A DNA stretch of 64,000 bases. It comes from Enterocloster bolteae (lineage in GTDB: Bacteria; Bacillota; Clostridia; Lachnospirales; Lachnospiraceae). Below the pieces are notes generated by a model. That model was given only the letters and a program-made list of their open reading frames with translations, did no database searches and was not told the DNA's origin. The stretch covers positions 4,650,001 through 4,714,000 of the forward strand of contig NZ_CP022464.2 in assembly GCF_002234575.2 (NCBI RefSeq), given 5' to 3'. Positions 51,976-61,780 of this stretch are shown here, in pieces (position 1 is the first letter of the stretch; every line of letters begins with the position of its first letter). The position numbers were made by a program, and so were the translations under genes.

Positions 51976-54080
51976 AACAGTATCGAGCGCGTGAGAAAGT
52001 CACGCAGAAAATGACCCGCGAGGGGGCTGTCGAGGTAAACGCCGCCACCGGGAAAAAGAAACGTATCAGCAAGCGGATAAGGGACGCGGACTTTGCAAAG
52101 ACCGAAGCACCGCAGCCGCCGGAACAGGCAGCGCAGACCATACCGGGCGGCGCAGCTCCCGCGCCCACAGCCGCCGCGCCGCCGCTTCCCCATGCGCCGG
52201 GGGCAGAACGGGAACAGGACACCGCCGCAGCCGAGCGCGTCTTGGAGCGTATCGACGGGGCGCGTACCAGAAAGGCGAGCAAAAAGGCGGCGAGGAAAGC
52301 ACAGGCAGAAGCCACAGCAAAAGAAAAATCTTCCCGCTTGCAGTTTACCGACGAGGAACGGGCAACGCCGGAGCTTGAAAGGTATATCCGAAAATCGGAC
52401 AAAGCAGCCGACCGTCTGGACGCGGCAAAGGCGGCTATCCCCAAAGAAAAGAAACTTGTACGGGAGCGCACCTTTGATGAAGCCACCGGGAAAGGCAAGA
52501 CCCGCCTACATTTTGAGGAACAGGAAAAGCCCATAGGAAGGAATAAGCCCCACAATAACCCGCTATCCCGCCCCGCACAGGAAGCGGGTATTTTCGTCCA
52601 CAACAAGATACATTCCGTTGAAAAGGACAATTCCGGCGTTGAGGGGGCGCACAAATCCGAAGAACTGGCAGAGCGCGGCGCAAAGTACGGGACGCGGAAA
52701 GTCAAGGAGGGCTACCGCAGCCACAAGCTCAAACCCTACCGGGCGGCGGCAAAGGCAGAGAAAGCGGCGTTCAAGGCGAATGTGGATTTCCAGTACCATA
52801 AATCCCTACATGACAATCCGCAGATTGCGGGCAATCCCCTTTCCCGCTTCATGCAGAAGCAGCAAATCAAGCGGCAGTATGCAAAGTCGGCAAGGAAAGG
52901 CGGCGCAAAAACGGCGCAGAAAGCCGCAGAGAACACCCGCAAGGCGGCAAAAAAGACCGCCGAGGAAACAAAAAAGGCAATCGCTTTTGTAGGGCGGCAC
53001 CCGGCGGGCGTATGTATCGCCGTTGCCGCGCTGCTCTTATTCATCATGGTATCGGCGGGGCTTTCCTCTTGCGGCTCCATGTTCTCCGGCTTGATGAACG
53101 GCATACTTGGGACTTCCTACACGTCGGAGGACAGCGACCTTGTGGCGACGGAAAATAATTACGCCGCAAAGGAAAACGAGCTTCAGCAGCAGATTGACAA
53201 TATCGAAAGCACCCACCCCGGCTATGACGAATACCGCTATGACCTTGACAGTATCGGGCATAACCCCCATGAGTTAGCGTCCTACCTCACCGCCCTTTTA
53301 CAGACCTACACCCCGCAGAGCGCACAGGCAGAACTAAACCGCGTCTTTGCCATGCAGTACACTTTGACGCTGACGGAAGAAACGGAAATCCGCTACCGCA
53401 CAGAAACAAGCACAGACCCGGAAACAGGGGAAACGACCAGCGAGGAAGTACCCTACGAGTACCATATCCTCAACGTGAAGCTGACGAACAAGCCCATTTC
53501 CGAGATTGCGGAGGAACTTCTAACGCCACAGCAGCTTGAAATGTACCGCGTCTATCTGGAAACAAGCGGAAACAAGCCGCTGATTTTCGGCGGCGGCTCC
53601 CCCGATATGGGCGCGTCCGAGGATTTAAGCGGCGTACAGCTTGTAAACGGCACACGCCCCGGCAACACCGCCGTTGTAGACCTTGCGAAGCGGCAAGTCG
53701 GCAACGTAGGCGGGCGACCCTTTTGGAGCTGGTACGGATTTAACAGCCGCGTGGAATGGTGCGCCTGTTTTGTTTCATGGTGCTACAATCAAGCCGGGAA
53801 AAGCGAGCCGCGCTTTGCCGGGTGCCAGTCACAGGGCGTACCCTGGTTCCAGTCACGCGGGCAATGGGGCGCGAGGGGCTATGAGAATATCGCCCCCGGC
53901 GACGCTATCTTTTTCGACTGGGACGGGGACGGGAGCGCAGACCATGTAGGGCTTGTTATCGGGACGGACGGGGAGCGCGTCTATACCGTCGAGGGCAATT
54001 CCGGCGACGCCTGCAAGATAAAGAGCTACCCCGTCAATTACTCCTGTATCAAGGGCTACGGCTTAATGAATTGGAACTGA
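51972..54080 (+). CDS. CD1108-like VirB1-type protein with CHAP hydrolase domain
   Basis: About 702 residues. Family members begin near KQYRAREKVTQKM; here a GGAGG lies eight bases before an ATA at 51972 where a Met would be expected, so the start is uncertain and the next ATG is 52011. Residues to ~345 are very basic and Ala/Lys-rich; a single membrane helix follows (VCIAVAALLLFIMVSAGL), then an extracellular domain and a C-terminal CHAP domain with WCACFVSWCYNQAG (catalytic Cys) and DHVGLVIGTDG (His). It would open peptidoglycan for the mating channel. Confidence 0.88.
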   Translation: MKQYRAREKVTQKMTREGAVEVNAATGKKKRISKRIRDADFAKTEAPQPPEQAAQTIPGGAAPAPTAAAPPLPHAPGAEREQDTAAAERVLERIDGARTRKASKKAARKAQAEATAKEKSSRLQFTDEERATPELERYIRKSDKAADRLDAAKAAIPKEKKLVRERTFDEATGKGKTRLHFEEQEKPIGRNKPHNNPLSRPAQEAGIFVHNKIHSVEKDNSGVEGAHKSEELAERGAKYGTRKVKEGYRSHKLKPYRAAAKAEKAAFKANVDFQYHKSLHDNPQIAGNPLSRFMQKQQIKRQYAKSARKGGAKTAQKAAENTRKAAKKTAEETKKAIAFVGRHPAGVCIAVAALLLFIMVSAGLSSCGSMFSGLMNGILGTSYTSEDSDLVATENNYAAKENELQQQIDNIESTHPGYDEYRYDLDSIGHNPHELASYLTALLQTYTPQSAQAELNRVFAMQYTLTLTEETEIRYRTETSTDPETGETTSEEVPYEYHILNVKLTNKPISEIAEELLTPQQLEMYRVYLETSGNKPLIFGGGSPDMGASEDLSGVQLVNGTRPGNTAVVDLAKRQVGNVGGRPFWSWYGFNSRVEWCACFVSWCYNQAGKSEPRFAGCQSQGVPWFQSRGQWGARGYENIAPGDAIFFDWDGDGSADHVGLVIGTDGERVYTVEGNSGDACKIKSYPVNYSCIKGYGLMNWN

Positions 54081-54118
54081 CAACAAAAAAATGAAAATCT
54101 GAAAGGAGAAATTTATTG

Positions 54119-54397
54119 ATGGCTATGAACAAAATTGAACGTATCGACAAGGAGATTGCAAAGACCCGCGAGAAAATCACCGAGTACCAGAATAAATTAA
54201 GGGGGCTTGAAGCGCAGAAAACCGAAGCGGAAAACCTGCAAATCGTACAGCTTGTGCGCTCCATGCGCCTTTCCCCGCATGAGCTTTCCGCTATGCTTTC
54301 CGGGGGCGGTATTCCGGGCATGGAAGCCGCGCCGGGCTACCCCGCAGAACCCGCAGACCACGACACCGAAGAAATGGAGGACACCGAGAATGAATAA
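54119..54397 (+). CDS. DUF4315 element protein
   Basis: 92 residues from the ATG at 54119 with AAAGGAG upstream. The first 50 are a coiled coil (IERIDKEIAKTREKITEYQN), followed by LVRSMRLSPHELSAMLSGGG and an acidic tail. Typical of DUF4315, always near the hydrolase and DUF4366 genes. It may associate with the channel; function unknown. It overlaps the next gene by 8 nt. Confidence 0.85.
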   Translation: MAMNKIERIDKEIAKTREKITEYQNKLRGLEAQKTEAENLQIVQLVRSMRLSPHELSAMLSGGGIPGMEAAPGYPAEPADHDTEEMEDTENE

Positions 54398-55100
54398 GAA
54401 AATCCTTAGAACACTGACCGCACTTTGCGCCGCCCTTATGCTTTCGGGCGGCTTTTCCGTCACCGCTTTTGCACAGACCCCGGAGGGAGAGGACGACACC
54501 AACGACAGCGGCGTTGTCTACGAGGAACCCCAAAAGGAAGAACCCCTTACCCCGGACGGGAACGCGACCCTTGTAGACGATTTCGGCGGCAACAAGCAGC
54601 TTATCACCGTAACGACCAAAAACGGCAATTACTTTTATATCCTCATTGACCGGGACGACGAGGGCGAGAACACCGTACATTTCCTTAATCAAGTGGACGA
54701 AGCCGACCTCTTAGCACTTATGGAGGACGGAAGCACCGAAGCAGCCCCGCCCGCCGTTTGCAGTTGCACCGAAAAATGCGAAGCCGGAAAGGTAAATGTG
54801 AGCTGCCCCGTCTGCAAGGACAACATGACCGCTTGCAGCGGCAAGGAAGCAGAGCCGGAAACCGAGGAACCGCCGGAGCTGCCCAAAGAGAAAGGCAATG
54901 CGGGCGGGCTTGTGCTTTTCCTTGTCGTGGCACTTCTTGGCGGCGGGGGCGCGTTCTATTATTTTAAGTTTATGAAGCCGAAGCAAAACGTCAAGGGCGG
55001 CACCGACCTTGAAGATTTCGATTTTGACGACTACGACGAGGACGAGCCGGACGAGGGGGACGGGCTTTCTGATGAAGAACAGGAGGACGAGGAAGCATGA
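54390..55100 (+). CDS. DUF4366 secreted/membrane element protein
   Basis: 236 residues with a signal peptide (KKILRTLTALCAALMLSGGF then TAFA), an extracellular domain with KQLITVTTKNGNYFYILIDR and FLNQVDEADLLALM, a cysteine cluster (CSCTEKCEAG, CPVCKDNMTAC), a C-terminal membrane helix (GLVLFLVVALLGGGGAFYY) and a very acidic cytoplasmic tail. It matches DUF4366. It likely forms an outer-face part of the transfer machine. Confidence 0.87.
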   Translation: MNKKILRTLTALCAALMLSGGFSVTAFAQTPEGEDDTNDSGVVYEEPQKEEPLTPDGNATLVDDFGGNKQLITVTTKNGNYFYILIDRDDEGENTVHFLNQVDEADLLALMEDGSTEAAPPAVCSCTEKCEAGKVNVSCPVCKDNMTACSGKEAEPETEEPPELPKEKGNAGGLVLFLVVALLGGGGAFYYFKFMKPKQNVKGGTDLEDFDFDDYDEDEPDEGDGLSDEEQEDEEA

Positions 55101-55285
55101 CCCTGTTTACCGACAATCCCTTTGAAAAGATGATGATACAAAGACCGGGCGGGCGGCGTGACAATGCGCCGCCCGTTCCCCATTCCCCGGCTTGCGCTTC
55201 CTGTCCGTACAAAGGGCAGCTCCCTTGTGTGGGCTACTGTCTGAAACAGGTACAGGAGAAAAAGGCAAGTGAGCCGGAACGCTGA
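55097..55285 (+). CDS. Small cysteine-containing element protein
   Basis: 62 residues, starting within the stop of the DUF4366 gene (ATGA overlap). The motif PACASCPYKGQLPCVGYC has four cysteines that could bind metal. Small, conserved-looking, no known function. Confidence 0.7.
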   Translation: MTLFTDNPFEKMMIQRPGGRRDNAPPVPHSPACASCPYKGQLPCVGYCLKQVQEKKASEPER

Positions 55286-55295
55286 AAATGGACTT

Positions 55296-56048
55296 TTAAT
55301 TTTCGTTTGCAACATCTATGAGATTTTCGTAATGCAAAAGTGTTATGTTATTTTCATTTTGCAGTTGGAGCTTTCTATCACGAATATTCTCAAAATCTTT
55401 ACGGAGTCCGGCTATCACAGCATAGTAGATTTGATAAGGGCAATATTTGTATAATTGTCTGGGTAACTTTGTATTGGAGAATGAGTGCTTTTCCAATTCT
55501 GCTACAATTACATTCCAATTTGCAGCAATATACATTTGCCAATCCCTAACCTGTTCAATCCCTTTATTGATTACTTCCCCGAAACGAGTACCTTTTTCTT
55601 TTGTTATCCGCCCGTTGGGAGCTTCTAATTCCACAAAGACAAATTGATAACCGTCTGAACTATTACCTATGAGCAGATAATCAGCCACATAAGCCGACCC
55701 GATTTTGAACTCTGGAAAGATATAATTATCGTCATGGTGTCCTGTTCTGTAATAATGCCGTAATAAGCCAAACAAATAATTCCATGCACGATTAGAAGCT
55801 ATCCAATTTAGTATAGCTCTTTCTGTTGTATCGGAAGAAGTAATCAGTTGATAAAACTCTTTTGTCGTATCATATATAGGTGTGAACCTTGAATAATGGT
55901 TGTTGGGAAATAGCGAAGTAGCACACTCAATAAAGTAATCCATTTCTTTGTTTTTACCGCGCCTGTAATGCCCGCCACGTTTTTTATTCATTGCTTCTTC
56001 CTGTTCATCAGTAGGAGCAAAAACATCGAAAGTATGTATTGATTTCAT
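55296..56048 (-). CDS. Shedu-like (DUF4263) nuclease, probable anti-phage cargo
   Basis: 250 residues on the opposite strand to all surrounding genes; the ATG has AGGTG upstream. The C-terminal half has FPEFKIGSAYVADYLLIGNS, VFVELEAPNGRITKEKG and INKGIEQVRDWQMYI, matching the Shedu/DUF4263 PD-(D/E)xK nuclease core (Asp in ADYLL, Glu in VELE, then QVRDW). Shedu is a single-gene phage defence system. The gene is visibly AT-richer than its neighbours, lies between two backbone genes, and breaks the transfer operon, so it is a late insertion. Activity is inferred from the family. Confidence 0.82.
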   Translation of the reverse strand: MKSIHTFDVFAPTDEQEEAMNKKRGGHYRRGKNKEMDYFIECATSLFPNNHYSRFTPIYDTTKEFYQLITSSDTTERAILNWIASNRAWNYLFGLLRHYYRTGHHDDNYIFPEFKIGSAYVADYLLIGNSSDGYQFVFVELEAPNGRITKEKGTRFGEVINKGIEQVRDWQMYIAANWNVIVAELEKHSFSNTKLPRQLYKYCPYQIYYAVIAGLRKDFENIRDRKLQLQNENNITLLHYENLIDVANEN

Positions 56049-56126
56049 ATTGTCACCTGTTTCTTATAGTAATGCTTAAAGTATAAACCAATTTCAAACC
56101 TAAAACAACCGAAAGGAGAACAGAAA

Positions 56127-58211
56127 ATGAAACTGATTATTGCAGAAAAGCCGAGCGTGGCGCAGACTATCGCCGCCGCGCTTGGCGTTAAGGAAAAGAA
56201 AGACGGATATATCGAGGGCGGCGGCTGCCTCATTTCATGGTGCGTCGGGCATTTGGTACAGCTTGCGGAAGCTGCCGCCTACGGGGAGCAATATAAAAAA
56301 TGGAGTTTTGAGAGCTTACCCATTCTGCCGGAGGAATGGCAGTACGCCGTTGACCCGGACAAGGGGAAGCAATTCAAAACCCTAAAAGAGCTTATGCACC
56401 GCGCCGACGTTTCCGAAGTGGTAAATGCGTGTGACGCGGGGCGCGAGGGAGAATTGATTTTCCGCTTTGTCTACGAAGCGGCGGGCTGCAAGAAGCCCAT
56501 GCGCCGCTTGTGGATTTCCTCAATGGAGGACGGGGCAATCAAGGCGGGCTTTGCTTCCCTCAAAGACGGGCAGGAATACGACGCGCTCTTTGCGTCTGCC
56601 CTCTGCCGCGCAAAGGCTGACTGGCTTATCGGCATTAACGCCACCCGGCTTTTCTCCTGCCTGTATGGAAAGACCTTGAACGTGGGGCGCGTCCAGACCC
56701 CGACCTTAAAAATGCTCACCGACCGGGACGCGGCTATCTCCCATTTCCAGAAAGAAAAATATTATCATGTGCGCCTTGATTTATCCGGCGCGGAAGCGGC
56801 AAGCGGGAGGATTTCCGACAAGGCAGAAGCCGACGCGCTGAAAGGGGCTTGCGAAGCAGAAACGGCGGTATGCGTTTCCCTCACCAGAGAGAAGAAAACC
56901 GCAGCCCCGCCGAAGCTCTTTGACCTTACCTCTTTGCAGCGGGAAGCGAACCGCATTTTCGGCTACACCGCGAAGCAGACCCTTGACCTTGCACAATCCC
57001 TTTATGAAAAGCGGCTCCTTACTTATCCGAGGACGGACAGCAGCTTTCTTACTGACGACATGGGCGGCACCGCAGCGGGCATTATCGCGCTGCTTTGCGA
57101 AAAACTCCCCTTTATGGCGGGCGCGGACTTCACGCCGGAGGTTGTAAAGGTATTAGACAGTAAAAAAGTATCAGACCACCACGCAATCATTCCCACTATG
57201 GAGCTTGCAAAGGCTGACCCGGACGCGCTGCCGGAAAGCGAGAAGAATATCCTTACCCTTGCGGGGGCGCGTCTGCTTTTTGCCACCGCCGAGCCGCATA
57301 TTTATGAAGCGGTTACGGCGGTTTTCTCATGCGCCGGGACAGACTTCACCGCAAGGGGAAAGACCGTACTTGCGGAGGGTTGGAAAGAGCTTCAACGCAG
57401 ATACCGGGCGACGCTGAAAGATAAGCCCGAAGCGGAGGACGGGGAAAATGCAGACGTGACGCTGCCGAAGCTTTCCGAGGGACAGGGCTTTCCTAACCCC
57501 GCCGCAAAAGTAACGGAGCATACCACAACGCCGCCGAAGCCCCACAGCGAAGCAAGCCTTTTGTCGGCTATGGAACGCGCCGGGAACGGGGACACCGACC
57601 CGGACGCGGAACGCCGGGGGCTTGGCACTCCCGCCACCCGCGCCGCCGTCATTGAAAAACTGGTAAAGGGCGGCTTTGCGGAGCGCAAGGGGAAGCAGCT
57701 TATCCCTACCAAAAACGGGAACAGCCTTATCTGTATTCTGCCGGATATACTCACTTCCCCACAGCTTACCGCAGAATGGGAAAACAATCTGACGCAGATA
57801 GCAAAGGGAGCCGCAGACCCCGGCGAATTTCTGTCCGGCATTGAAGCTATGGCGCGGGAGCTTGTGCAGACACACGCCGCAGCACTGGACGGGAAAAAGG
57901 ATTTGTTCCGGGAGGAAAAGCCCTCTGTCGGCAAATGCCCCCGTTGCGGTTCCCCCGTCCATGAGGGGAAGAAAAACTATTATTGCAGCAACAAAGAATG
58001 TGCCTTTGTCATGTGGAAGAATGACCGCTTTTTCGAGGAACGCAAGACCGCTTTTTCCGCGAAGATTGCCGCCGCGCTCCTTAAATCCGGCAAGGCGAAT
58101 GTGAAGAAGCTCTACTCCCCGAAAACAGGCAAGACCTACGACGGAACTATCGTTCTGGCTGACACTGGCGGGAAATACGTCAACTACCGTATCGAAGTGC
58201 AGAAGAACTAA
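56127..58211 (+). CDS. topB: DNA topoisomerase III
   Basis: 694 residues. The Toprim domain starts KLIIAEKPSVAQTIAAALG and has CDAGREGELIFRFVYEAAG. The catalytic Tyr is in RLLTYPRTDSSFLTDDM. The C-terminus carries a four-Cys zinc ribbon (CPRCGSPVHEG, YYCSNKECAFVMW). Type IA enzymes of this kind help separate strands during conjugative replication. Start supported by AAAGGAG. It resumes the plus-strand operon after the Shedu-like gene. Confidence 0.95.
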   Translation: MKLIIAEKPSVAQTIAAALGVKEKKDGYIEGGGCLISWCVGHLVQLAEAAAYGEQYKKWSFESLPILPEEWQYAVDPDKGKQFKTLKELMHRADVSEVVNACDAGREGELIFRFVYEAAGCKKPMRRLWISSMEDGAIKAGFASLKDGQEYDALFASALCRAKADWLIGINATRLFSCLYGKTLNVGRVQTPTLKMLTDRDAAISHFQKEKYYHVRLDLSGAEAASGRISDKAEADALKGACEAETAVCVSLTREKKTAAPPKLFDLTSLQREANRIFGYTAKQTLDLAQSLYEKRLLTYPRTDSSFLTDDMGGTAAGIIALLCEKLPFMAGADFTPEVVKVLDSKKVSDHHAIIPTMELAKADPDALPESEKNILTLAGARLLFATAEPHIYEAVTAVFSCAGTDFTARGKTVLAEGWKELQRRYRATLKDKPEAEDGENADVTLPKLSEGQGFPNPAAKVTEHTTTPPKPHSEASLLSAMERAGNGDTDPDAERRGLGTPATRAAVIEKLVKGGFAERKGKQLIPTKNGNSLICILPDILTSPQLTAEWENNLTQIAKGAADPGEFLSGIEAMARELVQTHAAALDGKKDLFREEKPSVGKCPRCGSPVHEGKKNYYCSNKECAFVMWKNDRFFEERKTAFSAKIAAALLKSGKANVKKLYSPKTGKTYDGTIVLADTGGKYVNYRIEVQKN

Positions 58212-58253
58212 AAACTTGAATAGCAAGCATAGGAAGCGGGTACCCACTTCCGT

Positions 58254-58293
58254 AAATCCCCGTTGCGACGCTGACGCGCCGGACGGGGATTTT
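58254..58293 (+). terminator. Candidate terminator or attenuator after topB
   Basis: AAATCCCCGT and ACGGGGATTT pair perfectly over ten bp with a 20-base loop; the T-run is short (TTTT). The remaining 150 bases up to the next gene show no other feature. Confidence 0.55.
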
Positions 58294-58450
58294 GCTTGTT
58301 GGGAAGTTTCCCAAACCCTCTTTTGCGGAGGGCTTCACCCTCTAAAAATTTTCAAAAATATTTGGCAGAAATGCGGGCGTACCCGTAGTAGACCATGCAG
58401 CCAAAAAATGCAGCTTATGACGCTGCCGCAGAGAAAGGAGGTTTTTCACT

Positions 58451-61400
58451 ATGGCAAGTTTACGGGACACCGTAAAGGACTATCAAGACGAGCTTAGGGA
58501 CGGTATCGCATGGGTGGCGTTCTGGAAACAGGGGCGTTCATGGAACGCGGAATATTTTCATCTTGATATGGACGATACGCTCTACCCGGAGGACAGGAGC
58601 CGGTTAGAGGAAATAAAAAGCATTGACCCCGCCGCCGTTATCTTAAACGGCTACTATTGCGGGCATTTAGGCGAGGACATGAGCCTTGACGAGCTGACCG
58701 CCGGAGTGCGTTACCACTACGAAAACAGCATGAACGACATTGACGGTTTTATCGGAGCGCATGACGACAGGCTTCCCCCGGAGGTTATCGAGGAAGCGAG
58801 GGCAGCCGCCCATGAAGCGGGGCTTCCCTTTTCCGAAAAGCCCTACCGGGACGGGGAGGATTTTAACCCCTATGTATTTGACGGGAGCATGAGCATTGAG
58901 GATTTTGAGCTTATGCACCGCATGATTGAAAAAGAAAGGAGCGAACAAATGGCAGAACCGATTTTAAGCGGCTATCTTTCCAATCTTGGGAAGTACACCG
59001 AGGGCAGACCCGCGGGCGAATGGGTGACATTCCCCACGACTGCCGAACATCTGAAAGAAGTCTTTGACCGTATCGGGATTGACTTCAAGCACTATGAGGA
59101 ATGGCATTTCACAGAATTTCAATCCACTATCCCCGGCTTGACGGAGCATTTAAGCGAGTATTCCCACCCCGACGAGCTGAACTATTTAGGGAAGCTCTTG
59201 GAAATGCAGTTTGACGACGACCGGGAGAAATTCATTGCAGCCATTGAATACGGCGACCATGCCGACAGCTTACAGGACATTATCAACCTTGCACAGAACC
59301 TTGACTGCTACTGGATTTATCCGTCCGTCCACAATGAAGAAGAATACGGGCGTTATCTGGTTGATGAACTGGAAGAACCGGAACTTCCCGAAGAAGCGAA
59401 AAAGTATTTCATGTATGAGGAATACGGGCGGGACGCTTCCATTAACGACGACGGTATGTTTACCGAAAAGGGCTATATCTACAACAACCGCAACACCTTT
59501 ACAGAATGGTACGACGGGCGCGACGTGCCGGAGGAATACCGGGTAACGCCGCAGCCCCCGCAGCCGGAAAGACCCGACCCGTCAAAGGTAGAAATGGACG
59601 CAGCCGCGCCGGGGCAGAGAACGGCGCAGACCGCAGAGCAGCCACAGGAGCCGCGCCCGGTTATCCCTATCGTGCTGACGAGCGAGAAGCCCGCCGAAAA
59701 GCTCAAAGAGATTACCGACCGTCTGGAACAGGGTATTGCGGAACTCTTTGACAGCGAGCGTTACCGGGAATATCTGAAAGTCATGTCAAAATTCCATAAT
59801 TACAGCTTCCGAAACACCGTCCTTATCGCCATGCAGAAGCCGGACGCTTCCCTTGTGGCGGGCTTTTCCGCTTGGAAGAACAACTTTGAACGAAACGTGA
59901 TGAAAGGGCAAAAGGGAATTAAAATCATTGCTCCGTCACCCTATAAAATCAAACAGGAAATGCAGAAAATCGACCCGCACACGCAGAAGCCCGTTATCGG
60001 CAAGGACGGGAAGCCCGTCACCGAGGAAAAGGAAGTCACCATACCCGCCTACAAGGTGGTATCCGTCTTTGACGTTTCCCAGACCGAGGGAAAGGAGCTG
60101 CCGGACATTGCGGTTGACGAGCTGACAGGCGACGTTGACCGCTACAAGGATTTTTTCGCAGCCCTTGAAAAGACTTCCCCCGTTCCTATCGCCTTTGAGA
60201 ATATCGAGGGCGGCTCTCATGGCTACTACCACTTGGAGGACAAGCGCATTGCTATCAACGAGGGCATGAGCGAATTACAGACCTTAAAGACCGCTATTCA
60301 CGAAATCGCCCATGCGAAGCTGCACGACATTGACCTCAACGCGCCAAAGGACGAGCAGCAGCCCCACGTTGACCGCCGCACCCGCGAAGTCGAAGCGGAA
60401 AGCGTCGCCTATACTGTCTGCCAACATTACGGGCTTGACACGTCGGACTACTCTTTCGGCTATGTCGCCGGGTGGAGCAGCGGGCGGGAGCTGTCCGAGC
60501 TGAAAAGCTCCCTTGAAACGATACGCAGCGCAGCCGCCGAGATTATCAATTCCATAGACGAGAACTTAGCGGAGCTGCAAAAGGCACAGGACAAGGAGCA
60601 GACCGCCGGACAGGAGCAGCCCACCAGAGAGGGACAGGAAGCCGCGCCGGAGAAGCCGGATCCGGAAGCAGCCGCACCGGGAAAATCCGGCGCACAGGAA
60701 AAAGCGGGCGCAGCCCCGAAAGAAGCCTTTACCCCGGAAACGATTTACAGAGTGCGCCGGAACCCTTACAGCGACAGCCGGGAAAACAGCTACCTCTTGC
60801 AAGCCTATGTGACACAGGAGAACGGGCGGGCGAAAATGGGCGACGTGCTTTATACGGGAACGCCGGAGAAATGCCGCGAGCTTATGGGGCAGCTCAAAAG
60901 CGGCGAGCTGACCGAGGGCGACGTGAAGCAGCTTTACGCAAAGGCACAGGAAACGGCGCAGACCGCCGGACAGGACAAAGACACCTTTTCCATTTACCAG
61001 ATAAAGGGCGGGGACGAAACAAGGGATTTCCGCTTTGAGCCATACGACCGCCTGCAGGCGGCGGGAAATGTGGTTGACAGGGCGAACTATGAGCTTGTCT
61101 ATTCCGCGCCCCTTGCGCCGGAAACTTCCCTTGAAGATATTTACACCTGTTTCAATATCGACCACCCCAAAGATTTTAAGGGACACAGCCTTTCCGTTTC
61201 CGACGTGGTAGTGCTTCATCAGGACGGACAGGACGCGGCGCATTTCGTTGACAGTGTAGGTTTTCGGGAAGTGCCGGAGTTTTTACAGGAGCAAAAGCAG
61301 CTTACCCCGGACGACTTGGAAACGGGCGAAACTGTCAAGACACCGAGGGGGACTTTCCATGTGACCGCCATGAGCCGGGAGCAGATAGAAGCCGCCGGAT

Positions 61401-61777
61401 ATGGCTTTCACCACCAGTCGGACGACGGAAAGTATCTGATTATGGGGAATGGGACGCGGGCGTTTGCCGTTGCCGCAGAACAGGCGCAGCGGGACAATCC
61501 CTTGAAAACCGCCGAGCAGACCACAGAGCAGAACGGGAACATGATTGACGGTATCATCAACAACACCCCCACCGTTGACGAACTGGAAGCAAAGGTAAAG
61601 GCGGGCGAGCAGATTTCCCTTGTTGACCTGGCTAACGCTGTCAAAGCCGACAAGGAGCGCGGCAAGGGAGCGAAGCCGGAAAAGAAACCCTCTATCCGGG
61701 CGCAGCTTAGAGCCGACAAGGAAAAGGCACAGAAGAAAAACGCAAAGCAGAAGTCACAGGACTTGGAAAGGAGCTGA
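58451..61777 (+). CDS. Large antirestriction protein (ArdA-like, ArdC-N, metallopeptidase and YodL-like domains)
   Basis: 1108 residues; ATG with AAAGGAGG upstream. Domains in order: an N-terminal element domain (1-160); an ArdA-like region (about 170-330: LSGYLSNLGKYTEGRPAGEW, DRIGIDFKHYEEWHFTEF); an ArdC-type N-terminal domain (about 435-550: YLKVMSKFHNYSFRNTVLIA, MKGQKGIKIIAPSPYK); a zinc metallopeptidase HExxH in AIHEIAHAKLHDID (about 620); a low-complexity linker; a YodL-like domain (about 840-940); and a basic tail with KKPSIRAQLRADKEKA. ArdA mimics DNA to block type I restriction; ArdC protects incoming single strands. The combination should protect the element in a new host. Confidence 0.85.
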   Translation: MASLRDTVKDYQDELRDGIAWVAFWKQGRSWNAEYFHLDMDDTLYPEDRSRLEEIKSIDPAAVILNGYYCGHLGEDMSLDELTAGVRYHYENSMNDIDGFIGAHDDRLPPEVIEEARAAAHEAGLPFSEKPYRDGEDFNPYVFDGSMSIEDFELMHRMIEKERSEQMAEPILSGYLSNLGKYTEGRPAGEWVTFPTTAEHLKEVFDRIGIDFKHYEEWHFTEFQSTIPGLTEHLSEYSHPDELNYLGKLLEMQFDDDREKFIAAIEYGDHADSLQDIINLAQNLDCYWIYPSVHNEEEYGRYLVDELEEPELPEEAKKYFMYEEYGRDASINDDGMFTEKGYIYNNRNTFTEWYDGRDVPEEYRVTPQPPQPERPDPSKVEMDAAAPGQRTAQTAEQPQEPRPVIPIVLTSEKPAEKLKEITDRLEQGIAELFDSERYREYLKVMSKFHNYSFRNTVLIAMQKPDASLVAGFSAWKNNFERNVMKGQKGIKIIAPSPYKIKQEMQKIDPHTQKPVIGKDGKPVTEEKEVTIPAYKVVSVFDVSQTEGKELPDIAVDELTGDVDRYKDFFAALEKTSPVPIAFENIEGGSHGYYHLEDKRIAINEGMSELQTLKTAIHEIAHAKLHDIDLNAPKDEQQPHVDRRTREVEAESVAYTVCQHYGLDTSDYSFGYVAGWSSGRELSELKSSLETIRSAAAEIINSIDENLAELQKAQDKEQTAGQEQPTREGQEAAPEKPDPEAAAPGKSGAQEKAGAAPKEAFTPETIYRVRRNPYSDSRENSYLLQAYVTQENGRAKMGDVLYTGTPEKCRELMGQLKSGELTEGDVKQLYAKAQETAQTAGQDKDTFSIYQIKGGDETRDFRFEPYDRLQAAGNVVDRANYELVYSAPLAPETSLEDIYTCFNIDHPKDFKGHSLSVSDVVVLHQDGQDAAHFVDSVGFREVPEFLQEQKQLTPDDLETGETVKTPRGTFHVTAMSREQIEAAGYGFHHQSDDGKYLIMGNGTRAFAVAAEQAQRDNPLKTAEQTTEQNGNMIDGIINNTPTVDELEAKVKAGEQISLVDLANAVKADKERGKGAKPEKKPSIRAQLRADKEKAQKKNAKQKSQDLERS

Positions 61778-61780
61778 CCC

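Noticed and set aside
57327..58247. Minus-strand open frame of 306 codons
   Set aside because: Antisense of topB in a GC-rich gene; no motif, and it ignores the operon direction.
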